Source of the DNA: Bifidobacterium imperatoris
GTDB lineage: Bacteria; Actinomycetota; Actinomycetes; Actinomycetales; Bifidobacteriaceae
Length of the DNA stretch: 64,000 nucleotides
NCBI RefSeq assembly: GCF_002860405.1
Contig: NZ_NMWV01000005.1
Span: 248,001 to 312,000, forward strand
Direction: 5' to 3'
This document shows, piece by piece, positions 36,809-46,543 of this stretch (positions are counted from its first letter, which is position 1; the number at the start of each line of letters is the position of its first letter). The position numbers were made by a program, and so were the translations under genes. Under the pieces are notes generated by a model. The model was not told where the DNA came from and searched no databases. It saw nothing but the letters and a program-made list of their open reading frames with translations.

Positions 36809-39286
36809 TCACTCGTTGTCGCCAGCGGTTGCGGCGGTAGCGGTGACAGCACCCTTCTCCTCGGTGTTCACGCCGGAGTAGATCCAGTCGGTGTAATCCG
36901 GGTGATCGTAGCCGTTGTCGACTGCGAACTGGAAGGCTTCCTGACGGAAGGCCTCGAGCTCAGCAATCTTGTCGGCGTACTTGTCAGCGTCGATCATGCG
37001 CAGAGCCTCAGCGGTCAGCTCGTAACGATCGATGCGGTTGACGCGAACCATGTCGTACGGGGTAGTGGTGGAGCCCTCTTCCTCGTAGCCGTGGACGTTG
37101 AAGTTGTCGTGGTTCGGGCGATCGTAGATCAGGCCGCGCACGTCGTGAGCGTAGGAGTGGTAAGCGAACAGCACCGGCTTGTCAGCGGTGAAGATGTCAG
37201 CGAACTCCTCGTCGGTCAGAGCCTCGTCGTTCTCCTTAGCAGACTGCAGGGAGAGCAGATCAGCGACGTTGACGACCTTGAACTTGATGCCCATAGCCTT
37301 CAGCTTGTCGGAAGCAGCCATGATTTCCTGAGTCGGAACATCGCCGGCAGCGGCAAGCACGATCTCAGCCTCATCGTTGGACTTAGCGGTGGAAGCCCAA
37401 TCCCAAGCGGCAGCACCCTTCTCGAGCTCAGCACGAGCCTCGTCCAGGGTCAGCCAAGTGGCAGCCGGCTGCTTGCCAGCGATGATGGCGTTGATCTTGT
37501 TGGTGGACTTGTAGCACTTCTCAGCGATAGCCAGCAGCATGTTCGCATCGGTGGCGAAGTAGATGCCGATGACGTGATCGTTGTGGAAGCACTTGTTCAG
37601 GAGCACGGAGGTGACACCCGGATCCTGGTGGGAGAAGCCGTTGTGATCCTGACGCCACACGTGAGAGGAGACGAGCAGGTTCATGGAGGCGATCGGCTTA
37701 CGCCACGGAATCTCGCGGACGGTAGCCTCAAGCCACTTGGCGTGCTGGTTCAGCATGGAGTCGATCACGTGGACGAAGGACTCGTAGGAGCTCCAGATGC
37801 CGTGACGACCAGTCAGCAGGTAAGCCTCGAGGAAGCCTTCCATCTGGTGCTCGGACAGCTGCTCGACAACCTGGCCGGAGACGTGCATGTGCTCGTCGAC
37901 CTCGTCGGAGATGTAGCCGGCATCCCACTGCTTGTTGGTGACCTCGTAGGAAGCCTGCAGACGGTTGGAAGCAGTCTCATCCGGTCCGAAGATACGGAAG
38001 TCGTGCATGTTGCGAGCGATGATGTCGCGGGTGTAAGCGCCCAGAGTACGGGTGGCTTCGAGCTGGCCCCAGCCGTGGCCGTACTTCTTGACTTCCTTGA
38101 CCTCGTAGTTCTCGAGCTCCGGCAGGTCCAGATCCTTGCGAATCACGCCACCGTTAGCGTTCGGGTTAGCACCGATGCGCAGCTCGCCCTTCGGCATGAA
38201 GGCCAGGACGTCGTCCTTGACGGCGCCGTTCTCGTCGAACAGCTCTTCCGGCTTGTAGGACTCCAGCCAGTTCTTCAGAACTTCGAAGTGAGCCTCGGTA
38301 TCGCGGGCGGAAGCCAGCGGCACCTGGTGAGAACGCCAGGAGCCCTCGGTCTTCTTACCATCGATGTACTTCGGGCAGGTCCAGCCCTTCGGGGTGCGGA
38401 AGATCAGCATCGGGTAGAACGGACGATGCACGTTGTCGGTCTGGGCGGTTGCCTTGATGTCGCAGATCTCGTCCCAGATGGTCTCCCACAGCTCGGCGAA
38501 GCGGCGGTGGATGGACATGTGATCCTCATCGTCGAAGCCAGCGACGAACTCGTACGGCTCGTAGCCCATGCCGTGGAAGAACTCGTGCAGCTCTTCGTCG
38601 GAAATACGGGACAGGATGGTCGGGTTGGCGATCTTGTAGCCGTTGAGGTGCAGGATCGGCAGCACGATACCATCGGTGCGCGGGTTCACGAGCTTGTTGG
38701 ACTGCCAGCCGGTAGCCAGCGGGCCGGTCTCAGCTTCGCCGTCGCCGACGATGGCCGGGACGAACAGGCTCGGGTTGTCCATGATGGCGCCGTAAGCGTG
38801 GGACAGAGCGTAACCCAGCTCGCCACCCTCGTGGATGGAGCCCGGGGTCTCCGGAGCGAAGTGGGACGGAATGCCGCCCGGGTAGGAGAACTGACGGAAG
38901 AACTTCTGCAGACCAGCCTCATCCTTGGTGATCTTCGGGAAGGTCTCAGTGTAGGTACCGTCCAGGTAAGACTGGGAGGTACCAGCCGGGCCACCGTGGC
39001 CCGGGCCCATGATGATCACGGTGTTCTGGCCGTGGTCAGCGATGAAGCGGTTGATGTGGCCGATGAGGAAGTTCAGGCCAGGGGTAGTGCCCCAGTGGCC
39101 AACCAGACGGTGCTTCACATCTTCGCGGGTGAAGGGCTCCTTCATCAGCGGGTTGGAACGCAGATAAATCTGGCCGATGGAAAGGTAGTTGGCAACGCGC
39201 CAGTACTTGTCAACACCTTCGAGGGCTTCCTCGGAAACCGGAGCGTTGAGCTTCTTCCAAGGGGTGCCAATAACAGGACTCGTCAT
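36809..39286 (-). CDS. xfp: Xylulose-5-phosphate/fructose-6-phosphate phosphoketolase
   Basis: This thiamine-diphosphate enzyme splits fructose 6-phosphate or xylulose 5-phosphate with phosphate, giving acetyl phosphate plus erythrose 4-phosphate or glyceraldehyde 3-phosphate. It is the defining enzyme of the bifid shunt. The 825-residue length is that of bifidobacterial Xfp. Motifs include [36 protein letters not shown], the diphosphate-binding [14 protein letters not shown], and the C-terminal [20 protein letters not shown] lies 6 bases before the ATG. Codon use is strongly biased for high expression. A hairpin of inverted CGATTGATT pieces (39319-39327, 39382-39390) lies in the leader region. 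Confidence 0.97.
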   Translation of the reverse strand: MTSPVIGTPWKKLNAPVSEEALEGVDKYWRVANYLSIGQIYLRSNPLMKEPFTREDVKHRLVGHWGTTPGLNFLIGHINRFIADHGQNTVIIMGPGHGGPAGTSQSYLDGTYTETFPKITKDEAGLQKFFRQFSYPGGIPSHFAPETPGSIHEGGELGYALSHAYGAIMDNPSLFVPAIVGDGEAETGPLATGWQSNKLVNPRTDGIVLPILHLNGYKIANPTILSRISDEELHEFFHGMGYEPYEFVAGFDDEDHMSIHRRFAELWETIWDEICDIKATAQTDNVHRPFYPMLIFRTPKGWTCPKYIDGKKTEGSWRSHQVPLASARDTEAHFEVLKNWLESYKPEELFDENGAVKDDVLAFMPKGELRIGANPNANGGVIRKDLDLPELENYEVKEVKKYGHGWGQLEATRTLGAYTRDIIARNMHDFRIFGPDETASNRLQASYEVTNKQWDAGYISDEVDEHMHVSGQVVEQLSEHQMEGFLEAYLLTGRHGIWSSYESFVHVIDSMLNQHAKWLEATVREIPWRKPIASMNLLVSSHVWRQDHNGFSHQDPGVTSVLLNKCFHNDHVIGIYFATDANMLLAIAEKCYKSTNKINAIIAGKQPAATWLTLDEARAELEKGAAAWDWASTAKSNDEAEIVLAAAGDVPTQEIMAASDKLKAMGIKFKVVNVADLLSLQSAKENDEALTDEEFADIFTADKPVLFAYHSYAHDVRGLIYDRPNHDNFNVHGYEEEGSTTTPYDMVRVNRIDRYELTAEALRMIDADKYADKIAELEAFRQEAFQFAVDNGYDHPDYTDWIYSGVNTEEKGAVTATAATAGDNE

Positions 39287-39504
39287 GTGTACTCCTGTAC
39301 TCCTGCACGGTAGACGTGCGATTGATTATTTCTGTTCGGTCGCGGGCCTAGTTCCTTGCGGTTCCTAGGTTTTCCGTTCCCAATCAATCGTCATGGTACG
39401 AGGACAACACGACTTTTGAACGATTTCTTGCGGGTGTGTTCGAAATTGTTGCGGAAATTTCAGTATTTGTGCGTTTAAGCCTTAACTTTGTCAACATTTA
39501 TTTT

Positions 39505-39533
39505 TTGATAGTACTTGCATAAAACCGCATAAT
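39505..39533 (+). promoter_or_regulatory. guaA promoter with long leader
   Basis: TTGATA (39505-39510) and CATAAT (39528-39533) are exactly 17 bases apart. The predicted start near 39540 leaves a leader of about 190 bases before the guaA ATG. The 446-base xfp-guaA gap holds no gene; the left part should contain the xfp promoter, for which TTCAAA-16-TACCAT on the minus strand near 39392-39419 is a weak candidate. Confidence 0.6.
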
Positions 39534-39732
39534 AGAGCCAAAAACCGGTGTTTTTGCATACGTTCTCGCGTTCGTTTTCCGATGTTCTAAACCGGCGTGT
39601 TGGCATTGTGAAGGCGTGTATTTTGTTTACTTTTCGCACATTCTGCATGCGTGTCGGGGTTGTCGTATTGACCGGTGATAATCGTGCATGTTCAACCCAC
39701 GTAAAGTCCCAATGAACGTTAGGGGAATATCA

Positions 39733-41295
39733 ATGGCAAATGGTCCTGTGCTCGTCGTCGATTTCGGCGCCCAGTACGCCCAGCTCATCGCTCGCCGTGT
39801 CCGTGAGGCCGGTGTTTATTCTGAACTTGTGCCGCATTCCATGCCGGCCGACGAGATTCTGGCTAAGGATCCTAAGGCAATCATTCTGTCCGGCGGCCCG
39901 GCTTCCGTATTCGAGCCCGGCGCTCCCTCTATAGATACTAAGGTATTCAACGCTGGTGTTCCGGTGCTCGGTATCTGCTACGGCTTCCAGGTGATGGCCT
40001 ACGAGCTTGGCGGTAAGGTGGACAAGGCTGCTCTTGGCGAGTACGGCAAGACCAGCGCCACCATTGATAATGCGGAAGGCATTCTCGCTGACTCTCCGGC
40101 CGAGCAGACCACATGGATGAGCCACGGTGTGGCCGTCGAACAGGCTCCGGAAGGCTTCGAAGTGCTGGCCCACACCGAGGGTGCGCCGGTCGCCGCTATG
40201 GCAGACGAATCCCGTAAGCTGTACGGCGTGCAGTGGCATCCCGAAGTCAAGCACTCCCCGCTGGGACAGAAGCTTATCGAAAACTTCCTGCATCGTTGCG
40301 CAGGTCTGCCTAACGATTGGGATGCATCCTCTATTATTGAGGACCAGGTCAAGAAGATTCGCGAAAAGGTTGGCGATGCCGAAGTGATCTGCGGCCTGTC
40401 CGGTGGCGTGGATTCCGCCGTGGCGGCAGCCCTCGTGCACAAGGCCATCGGAGACCAGCTCACCTGCGTATTCGTCGATCACGGTCTGCTGCGTAAGGGC
40501 GAAGTGGAGCAGGTCAAGCATGACTTCGTCAAGGCAACCGGCATTCGTTTGATCACTGTTGATGCAGCAGACGACTTCCTCACCGCTTTGAAGGGTGTTT
40601 CCGAGCCGGAGCGCAAGCGCAAGATCATCGGTGAGAAGTTCATCCGCACCTTCGAAAAGGCCCAGCAGCAGGTTCTGGAAGAGGCCGGCGCCCGCGGCAA
40701 GGAAGTCAAGTTCCTCGTTCAAGGCACCCTCTACCCGGATGTTGTTGAATCCGGTGGCGGCGACGGCGCAGCCAACATCAAGTCCCACCACAATGTCGGT
40801 GGCCTGCCCAAGGACATCAAGTTCCAGCTCATCGAGCCGCTGCGCACCCTCTTCAAGGATGAGGTGCGTGCCATCGGTACCGAGCTCGGCCTGCCGGACG
40901 AAATCGTCTGGCGCCAGCCGTTCCCGGGCCCGGGCCTCGGCATCCGCATCATTGGCGAGATCACCAAGGAGCGACTTGACCTCCTGCGTGAAGCCGACGC
41001 CATCGCCCGTGAAGAACTCACCAAGGCCGGCCTCGACCGCGACATCTGGCAGTGCCCCGTCGTCCTGCTCGCGGACGTCCACTCCGTTGGCGTTCAAGGT
41101 GACGAACGTACCTACGGTTCCCCAATCGTCCTGCGCCCGGTTTCCTCCGAAGACGCCATGACCGCCGATTGGGCTCGCGTTCCATACGACGTACTCGCCA
41201 CCATCTCCACGCGCATCACCAACGAATGCCGCCAGATCAACCGTGTGGTGCTGGACTGCACTTCCAAGCCCCCGGCAACCATCGAATGGGAATAA
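39733..41295 (+). CDS. guaA: GMP synthase (glutamine-hydrolysing)
   Basis: GuaA converts XMP to GMP using glutamine and ATP. The ATG at 39733 follows AGGGG by 8 bases and gives 520 residues. The N-terminal class I amidotransferase shows [17 protein letters not shown] (catalytic Cys) and [14 protein letters not shown] (His, Glu). The ATP pyrophosphatase domain has [17 protein letters not shown], and the C-terminal dimer domain has [13 protein letters not shown] and the final KPPATIEWE. An in-frame codon at 39688 is rejected because the ribosome binding site lies after it. The last bases of the gene form the left end of a 107-bp inverted-repeat element. Confidence 0.96.
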   Translation: MANGPVLVVDFGAQYAQLIARRVREAGVYSELVPHSMPADEILAKDPKAIILSGGPASVFEPGAPSIDTKVFNAGVPVLGICYGFQVMAYELGGKVDKAALGEYGKTSATIDNAEGILADSPAEQTTWMSHGVAVEQAPEGFEVLAHTEGAPVAAMADESRKLYGVQWHPEVKHSPLGQKLIENFLHRCAGLPNDWDASSIIEDQVKKIREKVGDAEVICGLSGGVDSAVAAALVHKAIGDQLTCVFVDHGLLRKGEVEQVKHDFVKATGIRLITVDAADDFLTALKGVSEPERKRKIIGEKFIRTFEKAQQQVLEEAGARGKEVKFLVQGTLYPDVVESGGGDGAANIKSHHNVGGLPKDIKFQLIEPLRTLFKDEVRAIGTELGLPDEIVWRQPFPGPGLGIRIIGEITKERLDLLREADAIAREELTKAGLDRDIWQCPVVLLADVHSVGVQGDERTYGSPIVLRPVSSEDAMTADWARVPYDVLATISTRITNECRQINRVVLDCTSKPPATIEWE

Positions 41296-41397
41296 ATTGA
41301 AATGACGGAGCGCCTTCTGCGTTGCAGCTGGCTCGACGTACTGTTGTACGCCTTCGCCTGCTGCGCCTTGAAGTCGTACACGTCATTTCAATTTATT
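41291..41397. repeat. 107-bp element with perfect 17-bp terminal inverted repeats
   Basis: AATAAATTGAAATGACG (41291-41307) and its exact complement (41381-41397) enclose 73 bases with internal GTAC-TGTT-GTAC and CGCCTTC/GCTGCG pieces. The left repeat includes the guaA stop. It looks like a structured interspersed repeat or a small MITE-like element; no transposase is nearby. Confidence 0.7.
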
Positions 41398-41430
41398 CTG
41401 CGGCAAGATACTCTGATGGAGCGTTAGCTA

Positions 41431-41472
41431 CCGTCGTTTGCGGGAATATATTCTCGCAAACGACGGTTTTTT
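41431..41472 (+). terminator. Strong rho-independent terminator downstream of guaA
   Basis: CCGTCGTTTGCG and CGCAAACGACGG arms with a 12-base AT-rich loop are followed by TTTTTT. Confidence 0.9.
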
Positions 41473-41910
41473 AATATTGTTCAGAATCCAGCTCATACTT
41501 TTGACTGTGAATGGGCAATCGTGCCTGTGCTTTGTGCCACGCAACTGCAAAAACAGCAATTATGAAGCAGTGTGGCAAATTACGCATCATGTATAATAAT
41601 TTTCTTTTTGCAAGAATGGCTTAATTCCAAGGTTTCCAAGGTTTATGCGAGTCTGCCTTTGCCGCAGCGCGTGGAGAAAGCGTTTTCTTTGTGTCACGCA
41701 ACTGCAATAACGCCATTTTTGCATTACTGTCCCACTCATAATCACGGTCACCCCGGCGAAGGTACTAAGTTCAGGGAGTAAATGGACTGTTCCATAGTGT
41801 TTTAAACGTTTTGAGAAAAATACTGATGGACTGGGGTTCCCTATGACGATGATGCCTCCTTATCAGAACCATGTAGAAATACTATTGAGGATAGGATTCC
41901 AGGAAATCTC
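41473..41910. other. Gene-free stretch with diverged direct repeats
   Basis: No convincing gene is seen. TTTGTG(C/T)CACGCAACTGCAA(A/T)AAC occurs at 41531-41554 and 41688-41711. A block at 41614-41711 (GAATGGCTTAATTCCAAG onwards) matches, in the same order, a block at 44729-44824 on the other side of the DUF262 gene. A TATAAT lies near 41592. Confidence 0.5.
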
Positions 41911-44013
41911 TTAATCGTATAGTTCAAACGACAAGTCAGACGGCTCTACTCCGTTGATTTTATCGATGATTCTGCTCAGTGTTTCGAGCTTGGTGACCGT
42001 TGCGGATCCAGGGTTGAACCAGATGCCTGGGGCTACTTCAAACCCGTATTCAAGCGGTGAGTCGGAGAAGTACCGGGATGGGAACTTGTCTGAGAATGCT
42101 ACTGAGCGGAAACCCGCAAAATCAATTTCGACCAGGCTTGACAGAACGCCTTTCATCATGTCAACCCAGTTTTTGACGGTATGGCGTGCTCCTTGGAACG
42201 TATATGCAGCGATCTTTCTGTTTGTGAAGTCGAAGTCGTCGTCAAGTCCGTGGCTTTCGTGCTCTTCGACTGCGGGCTTGTAGGACGTGTCGAGTGAAGG
42301 CCAAAGCTCAAGAAAACGGTGCCAGAGTCGTTCATTTCGTTCGGCCATTTGTGCTTCATCCCATTCGGTGCATTCCGCGACAAATCTGTTGATTTTAAGG
42401 CCGCTGTCTTTGAACCCGTGTTTGCAATCACGTTTGAATGTGAATTCGCTGTTTGAATATTGTGAATTGTATCCGGTCAGCGTCAGATTACCCATACGGT
42501 TAAGCCACTGATTATGAATTTCGTCTGCATCGTCGCCGAGAGACTGTTTCCACTGGCGGGACAGCGACTGTGGCATGATGTGCTCCACTGATAGTGTCCC
42601 GTTTTCCATCATGTCCACAATGTTCACGCGTTCGACGTTATCGCCGTTCTCCAAACGGTCATACAGATAGAAACGCATGCGCCTGATTTTGTACAGATTG
42701 CGTTCGTCATAGGAGCGTCGGAATTCGTCGTCGCGGGGGAATCTGCCGCTATCTTCTCTGCGGAGCAGTGCATAGGTGAGTGAATCGCAATACGAAGCAC
42801 CCTCGTTTACACCACGCAGTACCTCATGATGAAGGCCGGCGAATATTTTGTTCAGTGCGTTCGTCGCGACATTGCATAGCCATCGACGGAATAGATAATC
42901 CTCGATGATGTCCAGAACGTTCACCAGCTCATCATCGGAGATATTTCCATCATCGGAGTATTCGAGAAGTGACAGAAGAAATGGGTTGATAACGCTCATT
43001 TCGAGTAGACGGAGATGTTTCAGCGCATCGTCAATGCGTGTGCCTCCGGGCGTGACTCCGGTTATGCGAGCGTAGTAGCGAGAGAAACGGAGCAGATCAT
43101 TCATCAAGGACCGATGTTCGATTTCCTTGGAAAACTGCTGGAAAGTGGGGTAAACACGGCTGATGACAGGTGTTCTGCGGGTTTTCATGGTGAGATAGTC
43201 TCGAATGAATCCGCTTACGTCATAATTGGTGTTATGTTCCATGACGTTCCAGAACTGTTCGTAGCATTCTTCCTGCTCGTCCAGTGGAAGATTCATGAGC
43301 ATATAATTGCGTATCTTGTCGCCTTCATTCAAATCCAGACCGGTTGAGTTGAGGCTTTCAAAGATGAGTTGCGCATCGTCTCCGGATTCGAGCTTGATAT
43401 CGATGACTTCGAGTTTTTCTATTGCCTGTTCGATGGAATATGCGTCAAGCCCGCTTTTGATGATTCGATTCATGAAATATCGGTAATTTGATGTGACATT
43501 TGAGCTCTCGTCAAGCTCGCCATTGCCGGTACTGGCGACGTCGATGACTCTGATGAGGGCATTCTGATCGCCTTTTACCAACTTGAGCTTGAGTTTGCTG
43601 TCGTCGTCCCTGAAACGATCAACGAGATACTCATCTTTGATGAAAAGTTCAAGATTGGCGTTTCCTCCGTCATCGACGGCACCGCATCGAAGTTGCGTCA
43701 GCAACGCCGCCAACAGCAGGTACACCGTGGTAATACGTTGCTGACCGTCGATGAGAATTCGGCGGGCTTGAGAATCCGCTTGAGACACGATACTGCCAAA
43801 GAAATGGGACTCGCGATGCTGGCGTGCTACATCTTCGAGATCGTCAAATAGCCGTTCGCATTGCTCGCGATTCCAGTCGTAATTACGTTAATATACGGGA
43901 ATGATGAAACGCGTCTGCGCGCCCTGAAGCATTCGGGTAAGTTGGCTCTGTTCTCCACGCATGTTGAAGCGCTCCTTCACATCGACATCTACGCGATGAC
44001 CGAGTTGATCCAT
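41911..44013 (-). pseudogene. DUF262/DUF1524 (GmrSD-like) defence protein gene with an in-frame stop
   Basis: From the ATG at 44013 one frame runs 701 codons to 41911, broken only by TAA at 43890-43888. The codons around it read FIIPVY-stop-RNYDWNREQCERLFDDL. The DUF262 family has VPxYQRxYxW here, so a CAA-to-TAA change explains it. Downstream, ILIDGQQRITTVYLLLAALL carries the DGQQR nucleotide-binding motif, and SVEHIMPQSL with NRMGNLTLTGYNSQYSN is the DUF1524 His-Me nuclease motif. A C-terminal domain of about 100 residues resembles DUF5655. GmrSD proteins cut modified phage DNA. An ATG at 43788 could express the part after the stop, but without the N-terminal motif. Confidence 0.8.
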
Positions 44014-44887
44014 GCATAACCACTCATGTAGTAGATAACTCTATAACCTTTGATTCATCATAGGATCGGCGTCGTCCGTTTTTAATTTCCCGCAATACGC
44101 GGGATGAAAGTGGGATGTCTCGGAAAGCGTGATTTGTTTTGATTGCCGGCTGTGAGACGTGTGGGGAGAAAGATGATGCTGAACATATCAAGATGGGGCT
44201 GTGTGCAGCATGGCCGTCCGACTACATTGGGCATGCGGTGCCTGTCAGTGGTGAAATGGAACCTGGGCAGGACCTGTCCGTTCGCCTTCGTTGAGAGATT
44301 CCCGTGACGGTGTTAGGACGGGAATAAAAACATCTCCGGGGCATTTTGATGTGATGGGCCCAAATTCTGGTCACGCGACTTCACTAAGTATTGCTGTAGA
44401 TATCTGAGCGATGGTATGAGAGGTAGACTTGGCATTTTGCCTTCTCTGCGAGCTCTCAGTGAAGCTGTTCGGGCATGCCGCGGTTCGCGACTTCGATGAA
44501 AACTCCTCATCGAGGTTAACGGGCCATAAGCCGGCTCGTCGACCTCGATGACCGCCTGTAGTGAAGCTAACGGGGCAATAATTGGAATTCTGCCTTTGCG
44601 AAAGTGTGTTCGAGGGGCCGCTGGTCGGGGATACTGATTATGCATATAGGGGCTGCATAGTTTTCGTGATGCGGCGAAGTCGTTGATTTCAAATTATGGC
44701 AAATAGCGCGCAGTGCTTAATAAGTATCGAATGGCTTAATTCCAACGTTTTAATGCAATGAGCCATAATCTCGATATATTAGTGGAGCGTTTGCGATAGT
44801 GTGTCGTGCCGCAACATTGCAAAATCGTTGTTCTTGGTGGGATATGGCATCTTATTACATGCGAAAAAATGATCCTAGATTTTCCGG
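44014..44887. other. Gene-poor stretch upstream of the DUF1846 gene
   Basis: No recognisable gene in about 870 bases. Small features are a hairpin at 44088-44104 (TCCCGC/GCGGGA), inverted TCATCGAGGT/ACCTCGATGA arms at 44507-44516 and 44542-44551, and the right block of the diverged repeat at 44729-44824. An open frame of 110 codons on the minus strand (44645-44313) has no ribosome binding site or family resemblance. Confidence 0.5.
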
Positions 44888-44893
44888 TATAAT
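44888..44893 (+). promoter_or_regulatory. Candidate -10 element of the DUF1846 gene
   Basis: A perfect TATAAT lies 41 bases before the chosen ATG. Its presence downstream of an alternative in-frame start at 44799 argues against that longer form. The -35 is unclear. Confidence 0.5.
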
Positions 44894-44933
44894 CTTTCCG
44901 TTTATGACGATGTTCGGGAAGGAATACCGCCTT

Positions 44934-46415
44934 ATGCGTCAGGGCTTTGACAACGAGAAGTATATTGAGCTGCAGTCCGACAATATCCGCAAGCGCATTG
45001 CGCAGTTCGGTGGCAAACTGTATCTGGAATTCGGTGGCAAGCTATTCGATGACTACCATGCGTCGCGCGTACTGCCAGGCTTCGAGCCGGACGTGAAGTT
45101 CCAAATGCTCAAAAGCATGGCAAACGACGTGGAAGTCGTCATCGCCATCAACGCCAACCATATTGAAAAAGCCAAAATGCGCGGCGACCTCGGCATTCCT
45201 TACGACGAAGACGTGCTGCGCCTTATCGACGTCTTCCGCTCCCACGGTCTGTATGTGGGATCAGTGGTAATCACCCAATATGCAGGCCAGCCGGCTGCCG
45301 ACGCCTATCGTCATCGTCTCGCACAATTGGGCGTCACCTGCTACCTGCATTACCCCATTGCCGGATATCCGCACGATATCGAACATATTGTTTCAGAAGA
45401 AGGCTACGGCAAGAACGATTACGTGGAAACCAGCCGCCCGCTCGTCGTGGTCACCGCTCCGGGCCCCGGTTCCGGCAAGCTCGCCACCTGCCTATCCCAG
45501 CTGTACCACGAGCACCAGCGCGGCATCGAAGCCGGATACGCGAAATTCGAGACGTTCCCCATCTGGAACCTGCCGCTCAATCATCCAGTCAATATCGCAT
45601 ACGAAGCCGCCACCGCGGACTTGGACGATGCGAACATCATCGACTCGTTCCACCTTGAGGCATATGGCAAAACCACGGTCAACTACAACCGTGACGTTGA
45701 AGCCTTCCCGGTACTCAAAGCCATGATGGAACGCATCATGGGCAAGAGCCCATACCAAAGCCCCACAGACATGGGCGTCAACATGGCCGGTTACGCCATA
45801 GTGGACGATGATGCCTGCCGAGACGCCGCACGTTTGGAAATCGTCCGCCGATACTTCGCCGCAGCGGAACGCGTCAAGCGCACTGGCACCGGCGAAGAAC
45901 AAGTGGAACGTCTGCGCTCAATCATGAACAAGGCGTCAGTAACGCCCGACCTATCGCCAGCGCGAGCTGCAGCACTTGAAAAGGAAGCCGCCACAGGCGC
46001 ACCGGCTGGCGCAATGGTACTGCCGGACGGTCGCGTTATCACCGGCAAAACCGGCGACCTGCTCGGAGCCGCTAGCGCCCTGCTCATGCATGCACTGAAA
46101 GCAGTCACCGGCGTGGACGATGCCGAACAAGTCATCGATGATGCCGCCATCGAGCCGATTTGCCAGCTCAAAACCGAACACCTCAAGAGCGCCAACCGAC
46201 GCCTGCACTCGGATGAAACACTGATCGCGCTTTCCATCACCAGCGCCAGCAGCCCAGTGGCCGCACGCGTCATCGCCGGACTCGAACAATTGCGAGGCTG
46301 CGATGCGTTCTTCTCCGTCATCATCTCTTCAACAGACGAAGCCCTCTACCGCAAACTCGGCATCAACGTATGCTGCGAGCCGAAGTACGAGCGCGTGAGC
46401 CTGTACCACAAATAA
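44934..46415 (+). CDS. DUF1846 family protein
   Basis: I chose the ATG at 44934 because GGAAGGA lies upstream and because DUF1846 proteins begin with the pattern seen here, MRQGFDNEKYIELQSDNI, followed by GKLYLEFGGKLFDDYHASRV. The product has 493 residues. Other conserved pieces are VVVTAPGPGSGKLATCLSQL (a nucleotide-binding-like loop, about residues 175-194) and NLPLNHPVNIAYEAATADL. Structures of family members suggest a nucleotide-handling enzyme, but function is not established. The longer in-frame start at 44799 would add an unrelated 45 residues. A hairpin terminator follows. Confidence 0.85.
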   Translation: MRQGFDNEKYIELQSDNIRKRIAQFGGKLYLEFGGKLFDDYHASRVLPGFEPDVKFQMLKSMANDVEVVIAINANHIEKAKMRGDLGIPYDEDVLRLIDVFRSHGLYVGSVVITQYAGQPAADAYRHRLAQLGVTCYLHYPIAGYPHDIEHIVSEEGYGKNDYVETSRPLVVVTAPGPGSGKLATCLSQLYHEHQRGIEAGYAKFETFPIWNLPLNHPVNIAYEAATADLDDANIIDSFHLEAYGKTTVNYNRDVEAFPVLKAMMERIMGKSPYQSPTDMGVNMAGYAIVDDDACRDAARLEIVRRYFAAAERVKRTGTGEEQVERLRSIMNKASVTPDLSPARAAALEKEAATGAPAGAMVLPDGRVITGKTGDLLGAASALLMHALKAVTGVDDAEQVIDDAAIEPICQLKTEHLKSANRRLHSDETLIALSITSASSPVAARVIAGLEQLRGCDAFFSVIISSTDEALYRKLGINVCCEPKYERVSLYHK

Positions 46416-46427
46416 CCCACGCCAACC

Positions 46428-46468
46428 GGCCGTGCGAAAAGCAGGATTACTCCGCTTCTCGCACGGCC
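46428..46468 (+). terminator. Hairpin after the DUF1846 gene
   Basis: GGCCGTGCGA and its complement, with AAGC/GCTT pairs inside, form a long stem. No T-run follows. Confidence 0.6.
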
Positions 46469-46543
46469 TGAAGTGTCTGTGGCTATTGGTGTAATACCTA
46501 CCGAGAAAGAGCGGTTAAAAGAGAAGAAACAGAGAACAAGCCA

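Noticed and set aside
36902..39313. Open frame of about 800 codons opposite xfp
   Set aside because: It mirrors the strongly biased xfp codons, is Val/Leu/Gly-rich with no recognisable domain, and lacks a start signal.
44313..44645. Minus-strand frame of 110 codons between the DUF262 and DUF1846 genes
   Set aside because: Arg/Pro-rich composition, no ribosome binding site and no family resemblance.
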